Positions 1 through 5,170 of a stretch of DNA of 5,170 nucleotides are shown here, piece by piece. The notes below the pieces were generated by a model. It made no database searches, was not told the DNA's origin, and was given only the letters and a program-made list of their open reading frames with translations. Each line of letters starts with the position of its first letter. The first letter of the stretch is position 1. A program made the translations under genes and the position numbers. The stretch is from the NCBI GenBank assembly GCA_016720595.1, contig JADKKI010000067.1, positions 1 through 5,170 on the forward strand. Direction: 5' to 3'. Origin of the DNA: Myxococcales bacterium. Its GTDB lineage: Bacteria > Myxococcota_A > Polyangia > Haliangiales > Haliangiaceae.

Positions 1-1111
1 CGCTCGCGCGCTGGTCGCGTGCGGCTGGTTCGGGATCCAGGCGTGGATCGGCGGCGGCTCGCTCGCCGCGATCTTCCATCACTTCGGCGTCGAGGGCGGT
101 GATCCGCTGCCGGTGCTCGGCATCGACGCGCTCTCGTTCGGATGCTTCTTCGCGTTCTGGCTGCTGAACGTCTACTTCATCCATCGCGGCGTCGAGTCGA
201 TCAAGTGGCTCGAGTCGCTCGCGGCGCCGCTGCTCTTGCTCGGCGGCTCGGCGCTGCTCGCCTGGTCGTGGATGACGCACGGCAGCGGCGACACGATGCA
301 GCAGTCTGGGCTCGAGGGCGCGGCGTTCTGGGACGTGTTCGGCCCCTTTCTCACCGGCATGGTCGGCTTCTGGGCCACGCTCGCGCTCAACATCCCGGAC
401 TTCTCGCGCTTCGTGAAGAGCCAGCGCGATCAGATCGTCGGCCAGACGCTCGGCCTGCCGACCACGATGGCCTACGTGTCGTTCATCGGCGCGGCCGTCG
501 CGAGCGGCACGGGCATCTGGGATCCGAACGAGGTGATCGCGAGCCTGCCCTCCGACATCGCCGTCGTCGTGGGCCTCGCGGTGATCGCGCTCGCCACGCT
601 CTCGATGAACATCGCCGCCAACGTCGTCTCGCCCGCCAACGACTTCAGCAACCTCGCCCCCAAGCGCATCAGCTACCGCATGGGCGGCTTCATCACGGCG
701 GCGATCGGCATGCTCATCATGCCGTGGCGCCTGACCAACAACTACGTCTTCGGGTGGCTCAACGGCTACGGCGCGCTCCTCGGCCCGATCGGCGGGATCA
801 TGGTCGCCGACTACTGGTTGGTGCGTAAGCGACACCTCGTGGTGGACGACCTCTATCGCCACGGCGGCATCTACGACTACACGGGCGGCGTGAACCGCTG
901 GGCCGTGATCGCGCTGGTGTGCGGCGTCGCGCCGAACGTGCTCGGGTTCTTGAACGCGATCCACGTCGTCGAGTCGGTGCCCGCGATCTTCGTGAGCAGC
1001 TACTCGTACGCGTGGTTCATCGGCTTCGGCATCGCGGCCGGGGTGTATACGATCGGGATGAGGATGAGCGGCGTCCGCACGACGGCCGCCGTTTCGGAAG
1101 GAAAGCCATGA
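1..1111 (+). CDS. NCS1-family nucleobase/hydantoin/allantoin permease, 5' truncated by window edge
   Basis: This is an inner-membrane secondary transporter of the nucleobase-cation-symport-1 family, which imports uracil, cytosine, allantoin, hydantoins or thiamine with a cation. The frame is open from base 2 to a TGA at 1109-1111, giving 369 codons. Family members are usually about 480-500 residues, so roughly 110 residues lie upstream of the window. The visible start contains W9-F-G-I-Q13, the TM3 motif whose Trp and Gln sandwich the substrate in Mhp1. A Trp in a G-F-W motif (about residue 124) and the Asn-rich stretch ending S-P-A-N-D-F-S-N-L (about 203-216) match the TM6 and TM8 substrate-site regions. 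About nine further hydrophobic segments follow, near 40-61, 69-91, 109-131, 155-173, 185-209, 228-242, 255-275, 300-317 and 334-353. The late A-D-Y-W motif and the G-x-Y-x-Y-x-G-G-V-N loop are also typical. The exact substrate cannot be read from the sequence; the downstream aminotransferase favours a pyrimidine or hydantoin-type compound (inference). Confidence 0.93.
   Translation, partial: ARALVACGWFGIQAWIGGGSLAAIFHHFGVEGGDPLPVLGIDALSFGCFFAFWLLNVYFIHRGVESIKWLESLAAPLLLLGGSALLAWSWMTHGSGDTMQQSGLEGAAFWDVFGPFLTGMVGFWATLALNIPDFSRFVKSQRDQIVGQTLGLPTTMAYVSFIGAAVASGTGIWDPNEVIASLPSDIAVVVGLAVIALATLSMNIAANVVSPANDFSNLAPKRISYRMGGFITAAIGMLIMPWRLTNNYVFGWLNGYGALLGPIGGIMVADYWLVRKRHLVVDDLYRHGGIYDYTGGVNRWAVIALVCGVAPNVLGFLNAIHVVESVPAIFVSSYSYAWFIGFGIAAGVYTIGMRMSGVRTTAAVSEGKP
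1096..1104 (+). promoter_or_regulatory. Ribosome binding site and ATGA overlap for the aminotransferase
   Basis: A purine-rich GGAAGGAAA lies 3-11 bases before the ATG at 1108, inside the last codons of the transporter. The transporter stop TGA (1109-1111) overlaps that ATG as ATGA. Together these fix the aminotransferase start at 1108 rather than at the earlier in-frame codon at 919, and imply translational coupling of the two genes. Confidence 0.8.
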
Positions 1112-2442
1112 GCGAAGAGCGCGACGTCAGTGCGATCACCAGCAAGTACACCTACGGCACGTGGCGCTACCAGAAGGGCTGGAAGCCGCTCCACATGACC
1201 ACGCGCCGAGGGTGGCTACTACTGGGACACCGCCGGCAAGCGGTACCTGGATCTCGTCGCAGCTGTCGCTCCAACCTCGGCCACCAGAACCAGGCCGTCA
1301 TCGACGCGATCTGCAAGCAGGCGCAGGAGCTCGCCTTCATCTCGCCCGCGTACTCGTGCGACGTGCGCGCGGACCTCGCGGAGAAGCTGCTGCCCATCGT
1401 CCCCAAGGGCATCGAGAAGTTCTTCTACGCGACGAGCGGCACCGAGGCGAACGAGGCCGCGATCAAGATCGCGCGCATGTACACGGGCAAGAACAAGATC
1501 ATCGCCCGCTACACGAGCTACCACGGCGCGACGAGCGCGAGCGTCGCGGCGACGGGCGACTTCCGCCGCTGGTTCGCCGAGCCGAGCGGCGTGGTGCCCT
1601 GGGTGCTGCACGGCCCCGAGGTGAACTGCTACCGCTGCCCGATCGGTCGCACGTACCCCGAGTGCAACACCGCGTGCGCGGACTACTTCTCGTACATGAT
1701 CGACCGCGAGAACGACGTCGCGGCCGTCATCGTCGAGCCGATCGTGGGAACGAACGGCGTGCTCGTGCCGCCGAAAGAGTACCTCCCCAAGCTCGCGGCG
1801 CTCTGCAAGGAGCGGGGCGTGCTCTTGATCGCCGACGAGGTGATGACGGGCTGGGGACGCACGGGCACGTGGTTCGCGGTCGAGCACTGGGGCGTCACGC
1901 CGGACATCCTCGTCACGGCCAAGGGCATCACCAACGCGATGTCGCCGCTCGGCGTCTGCGGCACCACGCGCGCGATCGCCGATCACTTCGAGGACCACTT
2001 CTTCGCGCACGGGCACACCTACGAGGCGCACCCGCTCACGCTCGCGCCCGCGCTCGCGGCCATCGACGAGTACGTGCGGCTCGATCTCTTGAACGCGTCG
2101 CGCATCCAGGGCGAGAAGATGGGGCAGAAGCTTCGCGGCCTGATGGCCAAGCACCCCTCGATCGGCGACGTGCGCGGCCTCGGCTTGTTCTGGGCCGTCG
2201 AGCTCGTGCAGAACCGCGGCACCAAGCAGCCCTTCAACACCCCCAAGGACAAGATCGACCGCAAGGTCACCGTCGTGGACGAGGTCGTCGCCGATCTCAC
2301 CAAGCGCGGCGTGGTCTGTCTCGGCTGGATCTCGCACCTCGTGATCGCGCCGCCGCTGATCATCACGGACGCGCAGATCGACGAGGCGATCGACGCGCTC
2401 GACGCGGCGCTCACCATCGCCGACGCCAAGGTCGTGGCCTGA
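1108..2442 (+). CDS. Class III PLP-dependent aminotransferase (omega-amino acid transaminase type), with internally frame-scrambled residues 34-54
   Basis: The product is 444 residues, normal for fold-type I class III aminotransferases (GABA, beta-alanine, taurine, ornithine type), which move an amino group from an omega-amino acid to pyruvate or 2-oxoglutarate in the cytoplasm. Cofactor residues are all present: the S-G-T-E-A-N-E phosphate loop (G111-T112), Y138-H139-G140 for ring stacking, D243 in A-D-E-V, the Schiff-base lysine K272 in T-A-K-G, and T304 in H-G-H-T-Y from the partner subunit. The C-terminus carries the I-A-P-P-L-I-I-T motif. A cysteine set C174-x2-C177-x8-C186-x3-C190 sits in the large domain. 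Residues 34-54 do not look like the family; the expected sequence is found in frames 2 and 3 there (see separate entry). ATGA overlap with the NCS1 transporter suggests a shared catabolic operon, possibly beta-alanine removal in pyrimidine breakdown (inference). Substrate class is uncertain; family assignment is firm. Confidence 0.92.
   Translation: MSEERDVSAITSKYTYGTWRYQKGWKPLHMTTRRGWLLLGHRRQAVPGSRRSCRSNLGHQNQAVIDAICKQAQELAFISPAYSCDVRADLAEKLLPIVPKGIEKFFYATSGTEANEAAIKIARMYTGKNKIIARYTSYHGATSASVAATGDFRRWFAEPSGVVPWVLHGPEVNCYRCPIGRTYPECNTACADYFSYMIDRENDVAAVIVEPIVGTNGVLVPPKEYLPKLAALCKERGVLLIADEVMTGWGRTGTWFAVEHWGVTPDILVTAKGITNAMSPLGVCGTTRAIADHFEDHFFAHGHTYEAHPLTLAPALAAIDEYVRLDLLNASRIQGEKMGQKLRGLMAKHPSIGDVRGLGLFWAVELVQNRGTKQPFNTPKDKIDRKVTVVDEVVADLTKRGVVCLGWISHLVIAPPLIITDAQIDEAIDALDAALTIADAKVVA
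1205..1269 (+). other. Triple compensating frameshift inside the aminotransferase
   Basis: In the gene's own frame these codons read as an Arg/Leu-rich stretch unlike an aminotransferase. In frame 2, bases 1208-1255 read E-G-G-Y-Y-W-D-T-A-G-K-R-Y-L-D-L, the conserved N-terminal element that normally precedes the first active-site loop. In frame 3, bases 1257-1268 read S-Q-L-S, and from 1270 the original frame resumes with S-N-L-G-H-Q-N. Each junction (about 1206-1207, 1256 and 1269) is therefore a shift in the same direction, equal to one extra base or two missing bases, and the three together restore frame. Two missing bases at the last two sites would best restore the family spacing as I remember it. 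The protein stays full length but the local sequence is wrong. Confidence 0.85.
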
Positions 2443-2460
2443 GGCCAGTTCGTAGGTGAA

Positions 2461-2495
2461 CCCTCTCCCACCTCGTGGGAGAGGGCTAGGGAGAG
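2461..2495. repeat. Perfect 11-bp palindrome with trailing direct repeat; possible terminator or dispersed intergenic element
   Basis: CCCTCTCCCAC (2461-2471) and GTGGGAGAGGG (2475-2485) are exact reverse complements separated by a 3-base CTC loop. GGGAGAG occurs at 2477-2483 and again at 2489-2495, so the left arm can also pair partly with the second copy. It lies 18 bases after the aminotransferase stop. There is no T-tract on either side, so it is not a textbook intrinsic terminator, although a stem this strong could still end or stabilise the transcript. Palindromes of the form CTCTCCC...GGGAGAG are common dispersed intergenic repeats in GC-rich proteobacterial-type genomes. The remainder of the 131-base gap (2443-2573) shows nothing else I can support. 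Confidence 0.7.
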
Positions 2496-2573
2496 TGCCG
2501 CAGCCGACGCCGTGCCGTGTGCTCCCGCACCGAGCACGCTGGCCGAGTCCGTGGCGGTGTTTAGTTGGCCGAC

Positions 2574-2630
2574 ATGACGCAACACGGCTGGTGGGGCATC
2601 GGCCTGGGAGCATGGACCCTGATCGCGTGC
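2574..2630 (+). other. Lipoprotein signal peptide and lipobox
   Basis: Codons 1-19 encode a signal peptide ending in L-I-A-C, with the lipidated cysteine at TGC 2628-2630. The following G-G-T-P and Asp/Ala-rich tail is the usual flexible tether of delta-proteobacterial-type surface lipoproteins. The lack of Lys or Arg before the hydrophobic core is unusual and leaves some doubt about the start codon. Confidence 0.72.
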
Positions 2631-3886
2631 GGCGGGACGCCCGCGATGAGCGACGCCGCCGTCCCGCGCGACACGGGGAGCGCCACGGACGCGCCGCTCG
2701 ACGCAGGCCTTCCGTTTCCCGGCACCGGCACCTACGAGGTCACGGTCCGCGATGCGACGACGTACGCGGGCGTGCCCTTCGCCGGTGCCGTCGTCGCGTT
2801 CGACTACCCCGGCGGCGGTCGCCGCGAGCAGACGACCGACGCGAGCGGCCACACGACCTTCACCGACATCGATTGGGGTCCCGAGGGGGCACGCGCAGTT
2901 CCGTCGCCTGGGCGCCCGGCTACGACGCCTTCGCGTACGTCGACGTCGCCGAGGGAGACGCGACGCGCTGCTTCCTCTCACCACTGCACCGGACGACGCA
3001 CACGCTCACAGGCAACGTGCTGCACCGCACGAGCCCGAGCGACGCGCTCTACGTCGTCAGCTCGAACACGTTCGCGGCTTGGACCGGCATGACCGGATCG
3101 AGCTTCACCGTCCAGCTCGCCGACGAGAGCCCCTTCCTGCTCGCGGCCACCGAGTTCACGTACGCGGCCGTCGGGCGCAGCGAGACGGTCAGTGGGCGCT
3201 CGGTCGCGCTGATCGAGGTGCCGGGGGCGACGATGGACACCAGCGTGGACATCGACCTCGCAGCGTCGCTGCCGCTCTCGCACGCGCACGGCCACCTCGC
3301 GCTGCCGACGGGCGCATCGACGCGGATCGTCGACGCGGGGCGCGCCATCCCTTGGGTCACCACCCGCGAGTCGTTCGGCAACATGTTCCTCGGCGGATTC
3401 AGCGCCACGTCCTACGACGCGAGCACGCACGGCTTCGACTACACGGTCGACTACGTCGCGCTCCCCGCGGGACGCACGGACACGGTGATGACGATCTACT
3501 CGCTGATCACCGGGAGCGCGGGCGAGGGGACGCAGATCGTCCAGTCGGGCTATCCGACCGACGGGCTCGTGCTGGACGCGTTCCTGCCGAGCCCCGTCGT
3601 CACGCCGCTCACCGCGAGCCACGGCTTGCACGACGTCATCACCTTCGAGGGGCCGCCCACCGGCGCCGTTGCGCTCGCCGCCTTCATCGGCGATGCGGGC
3701 ATCGTGTACGTCGTCAGCGCTGCGCGCTCGGACACGGTTCGCCTCGAGCCCCCGATGCTGCCCTCGGCCGCCGACGAGGCGACGGTGCTCGCTGGACCGC
3801 TCAGCGCGCAGGTCTCGCTGTGTGTGCCGACGCCGACCTTCGACTGCGATCACTTCTCGTCGGGGCCGACCGTCTCGCTCTTCTGA
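2574..3886 (+). CDS. Putative secreted lipoprotein of unknown function, split by a -1 frameshift
   Basis: The gene starts at ATG 2574 in frame 3 and ends at TGA 3884-3886 in frame 2; the two halves join at the G run 2885-2889, giving about 437 residues if repaired. The first 19 residues form a lipoprotein signal peptide: a short N-terminus, a hydrophobic Trp/Gly/Leu core and the lipobox L16-I-A-C19. The positive charge expected near the start is weak (only a His). A low-complexity linker rich in Gly, Ala, Asp and Pro follows, then about residues 52-100 resemble a small beta-sandwich of the carboxypeptidase-regulatory/Ig-like kind (T-Y-E-V-T-V-R-D, then V-A-F-D-Y and T-T-D-A-S-G-H-T). The rest is rich in beta-forming and Thr/Ser residues with a Cys pair near the C-terminus (C-x7-C). 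I recognise no enzyme motif. Unrepaired, frame 3 stops at 3092. No clear Shine-Dalgarno precedes the ATG; TTG at 2565 is an alternative start. The surrounding genes give no functional hint. Confidence 0.72.
2885..2889 (+). other. G5 homopolymer at the frameshift site
   Basis: Upstream, frame 3 reads D-I-D-W-G-P-E-G and then turns into Pro/Arg/Thr-rich shadow sequence. Downstream, frame 2 reads G-T-R-S-S-V-A-W-A-P-G-Y-D-A and stays coherent for about 330 codons. Adding one G to the five-G run joins them seamlessly. A tRNA on GGG (2886-2888) could also slip back one base onto an identical GGG, so ribosomal -1 slippage is formally possible, but a homopolymer miscount or true deletion is simpler. 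Confidence 0.8.
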
Positions 3887-3917
3887 GCCCCTCAGTCATC
3901 CATCTTCCGGCGCCGTC

Positions 3918-3926
3918 GAGGGCGAC
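3918..3926 (+). promoter_or_regulatory. Possible ribosome binding site for an alternative epimerase start at 3927
   Basis: GAGGG at 3918-3922 lies 4 bases before an in-frame ATG at 3927, which would add ten residues (M-R-R-S-F-G-Q-H-A-A) before the ATG at 3957. No comparable motif precedes 3957. The start is therefore undecided between a better ribosome site (3927) and the better protein fit (3957). Confidence 0.35.
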
Positions 3927-3956
3927 ATGCGTCGGTCGTTCGGGCAGCATGCCGCG

Positions 3957-4916
3957 ATGAAGAAGGTCGTGATCCTCGGGGCGGCAGGCGCCATCGGCCA
4001 GTCGGTGGCGGCAGCGCTCGCCGCGCGAAGTGTGCCGATGCGGGTGGTCGGGCGCAGCGAGGACAAGCTGCGCAGGGCGTTCGGCTCGCTGGGCGCGGAG
4101 ATCGTGCCTGCCGATCTCACGACGGAAGCGGGCTGCGCCAAGGCGCTCGAGGGCGCCGAGGTGGCTGCCTACACGCTCGGGCTGAACTACTCGGCCAAGG
4201 ACTTCGAGGCCTACGGGCCGATGATGCAGGCCTGCGTCGCGGCCGCGAAGAAGGTCGGTCTCCGCAAGCTCCTCCTCGTGTCGAACGTCTATCCCTACGG
4301 TCGGCCGACGACGCCGACGATGACCGAAGATCACCCGCGCACGCCGTGCTCGGTGAAGGGGACGCACCGCAAGACGCAAGAGGACGTGTTGCTCGCCGCC
4401 CACGATGCGAGCGGGCTCTCGACCGTCTCGCTCCGGCTCCCCGACTTCTACGGACCGAACGCCGCGCTGAGCCTCGCACACCTCGTGTTCGAGTCCGCGG
4501 TGCGAGGCGCCCGCGCGGACGTCCTGGGGCCGATCGACACGCCGCACGAGTTCGTGTTCGTGCCCGACGTGGGGCCCGTCGTGCTCGATCTGCTCGGCAA
4601 GGACGATGGCTTCGGGACCGCCTACAACTTCGCCGGGCCCGGCACCATCACCGTGCGCGAGCTCGCTACGAAGGCCTACGCCGATGCGGGGGCAGGCGCC
4701 CCGAAGCTGAGGATCGCGGGCAAGACGATGGTGCGCTTCCTCGGGCTCTTCACGCCCGTGATGCGCGAGCTCGTGGAGATGCAGTACCTGCAGGAGACGC
4801 CCGTGCTGCTCGATGACGGCAAGCTCCGCGCCCACCTCCCCACGGTGAAGAAGACGCCCTACGCCGAAGGCATCGCCAAGACCGTCGAGGCGTACCGCGC
4901 GGCGGCCAAGGCCTGA
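3957..4916 (+). CDS. NAD(P)-binding SDR, NAD-dependent epimerase/dehydratase-like
   Basis: A 319-residue cytoplasmic Rossmann-fold protein of the extended/atypical short-chain dehydrogenase type, close to the usual length of about 300-340. It opens M-K-K-V-V-I-L with the dinucleotide motif G8-A-A-G11-A-I-G14. R28 in V-V-G-R-S-E, at the end of strand 2, is compatible with NADP, and A-D-L-T near residue 49 is the usual acidic adenine-contact position. S109-N-V-Y112-P-Y114-G is the family's strand-5 motif. The catalytic Y-x3-K expected near 135-139 reads G135-T-H-R-K139, so the Tyr is missing while a Lys remains. L-R-L-P-D-F-Y-G-P and the later F-V-F-V-P-D-V motif are typical of the epimerase-like group. 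Substrate and reaction are unknown; it could be a dehydratase, reductase, or non-catalytic NmrA-like binder. I chose ATG 3957 because it places the first beta strand at residues 3-7; ATG 3927 is possible. It starts 70 bases after the lipoprotein gene with no visible terminator between. Confidence 0.9.
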   Translation: MKKVVILGAAGAIGQSVAAALAARSVPMRVVGRSEDKLRRAFGSLGAEIVPADLTTEAGCAKALEGAEVAAYTLGLNYSAKDFEAYGPMMQACVAAAKKVGLRKLLLVSNVYPYGRPTTPTMTEDHPRTPCSVKGTHRKTQEDVLLAAHDASGLSTVSLRLPDFYGPNAALSLAHLVFESAVRGARADVLGPIDTPHEFVFVPDVGPVVLDLLGKDDGFGTAYNFAGPGTITVRELATKAYADAGAGAPKLRIAGKTMVRFLGLFTPVMRELVEMQYLQETPVLLDDGKLRAHLPTVKKTPYAEGIAKTVEAYRAAAKA

Positions 4917-4923
4917 GCGCTGC

Positions 4924-4936
4924 CGTGGGAGAGGGC
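4924..4936 (+). repeat. Second, half-copy of the intergenic palindrome
   Basis: CGTGGGAGAGGGC here is identical to 2474-2486, the right arm of the palindrome after the aminotransferase. The left arm is absent. Like the full copy it lies just after a stop codon (8 bases after the epimerase stop). It may be a remnant of the same dispersed element or a chance purine-rich match. Confidence 0.4.
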
Positions 4937-4952
4937 GAGCGCGTATGCTGGC

Positions 4953-4978
4953 TCTCTCTCCTCATGGTCTCTCTCCTC
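4953..4978 (+). repeat. Short pyrimidine direct repeat before the acetyltransferase gene
   Basis: TCTCTCTCCTC occurs at 4953-4963 and 4968-4978, two copies at a 15-base spacing. The tract can pair weakly with the GAGAG just upstream (4929-4933). The 98-base gap 4917-5014 must hold any promoter for the next gene, but I see no convincing -35/-10 pair. Confidence 0.4.
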
Positions 4979-5014
4979 GCGCGGCAGTACGTCTCGCTCA
5001 GCTGTCACTGACGC

Positions 5015-5170
5015 GTGTTGATCCGCGACGCGCAGGTCGAGGACGCCGAGGCGATGGGGCGCGTCGAGGTCGTGACCTGGCAGGAGAGCTATCGCGGCAT
5101 CCTGCCGGAGCGGAGCCTCGCGTCGATGTCCGTCGCGCGATCGAGCGCGCGCTGGCTGCACGTCCTGGGA
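5015..5170 (+). CDS. GNAT-family N-acetyltransferase, N-terminal part, cut by window edge
   Basis: The first 52 codons run open to the edge. They begin (M/V)-L-I-R-D-A and continue with V-E-D-A-E-A-M, then T-W-Q-E-S-Y-R-G-I-L-P. This is the typical opening of a GNAT acetyltransferase: first beta strand, helix 1, and the W-x2-x-Y-R-G-I-L-P element that follows in many RimI-like members of about 160-180 residues. Such enzymes transfer an acetyl group from acetyl-CoA to an amine; the acetyl-CoA loop (R/Q-x2-G-x-G/A) would lie beyond the window, so the substrate cannot be guessed. The start is bounded by an in-frame TGA at 5009-5011, leaving GTG 5015 or TTG 5018; the next ATG (5054) would cut into helix 1. 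There is no evident Shine-Dalgarno sequence. About two thirds of the gene is missing to the right. Confidence 0.87.
   Translation, partial: MLIRDAQVEDAEAMGRVEVVTWQESYRGILPERSLASMSVARSSARWLHVLG

Noticed and set aside
919..1107. Upstream in-frame extension of the aminotransferase
   Set aside because: It lies inside the transporter in another frame, is Arg-rich, and the ATGA overlap with a good ribosome site supports ATG 1108.
2461..2485. Classical Rho-independent terminator
   Set aside because: The stem is excellent but no T-tract follows on either strand, so it is reported as a palindromic repeat with possible terminator role.
1219..2613. Long open reading frame on the minus strand (464 codons) opposite the aminotransferase
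   Set aside because: Its translation is Arg/Asp/Val/Leu-rich low complexity typical of the antisense frame of GC-rich genes, and the opposite strand carries a clear aminotransferase with cofactor motifs.
2019..2984. Minus-strand open frame of 321 codons across the intergenic gap
   Set aside because: Arg/Ser/Ala-biased antisense shadow, no recognisable motif, and it runs across two real genes and the palindrome.
3669..3956. Upstream in-frame extension of the epimerase
   Set aside because: It overlaps the 3' part of the lipoprotein gene and reads as Arg/Ser-rich shadow sequence; only the short extension from ATG 3927 is plausible.
4945..5170. Frame-1 open reading from ATG 4945 with a short L-S-P repeat
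   Set aside because: It becomes Arg/Gly-rich once it overlaps the GNAT gene, has no ribosome site, and the repeat simply reflects the pyrimidine direct repeat.
1..5170. A new multi-gene defence, secretion or mobile system
   Set aside because: No nuclease, transposase, integrase, toxin-antitoxin pair, CRISPR repeat or RNA gene is visible; apart from the coupled transporter and aminotransferase the genes look like unrelated chromosomal genes.

Overview
This window is a GC-rich bacterial chromosome segment. Third codon positions are almost all G or C, and the codon style (many GCG, CTC, GTC, ATC, GAC) together with a lipoprotein whose mature N-terminus is rich in Asp, Ala, Pro and Gly suggests a myxobacterium-like genome (Myxococcota, perhaps the Sandaracinus/Polyangia side). 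That placement is inference from style, not from a marker gene. All genes seen are on the + strand.

Layout. (1) Positions 1-1111 hold the C-terminal three quarters of an NCS1-family nucleobase/hydantoin/allantoin transporter, cut by the left edge. (2) Its stop codon overlaps the start of a class III PLP-dependent aminotransferase (1108-2442) in an ATGA arrangement, so the two are almost certainly co-transcribed and translationally coupled. The pair looks like the end of a catabolic operon for a nucleobase or related ureide/hydantoin. The aminotransferase would act on an omega-amino acid such as beta-alanine, but the substrate is inferred from context. (3) Positions 2443-2573 are intergenic and contain a perfect 11-bp palindrome that probably ends the operon or is a dispersed intergenic repeat. 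(4) A predicted secreted lipoprotein of unknown function (2574-3886) is split by a -1 frameshift in a run of five G at 2885-2889. (5) An NAD(P)-binding extended/atypical SDR (epimerase/dehydratase-like) lies at 3957-4916. (6) After a short pyrimidine-rich gap, the first 52 codons of a GNAT acetyltransferase (5015 to the right edge) begin with GTG. This last gene is open at the edge.

The most notable sequence-level observation is inside the aminotransferase. The uninterrupted reading frame hides three closely spaced compensating frame changes between about 1205 and 1269. As a result, 21 residues of the conserved N-terminal region are encoded out of frame, while the expected family sequence is readable in the other two frames. 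With the lipoprotein frameshift, that makes four apparent indels in about 1.7 kb, which points either to a sequence-quality problem or to real decay. I found no CRISPR array, RNA gene, mobile element or phage module, and nothing that looks like a new multi-gene system. The last three genes appear to be unrelated single-function genes.
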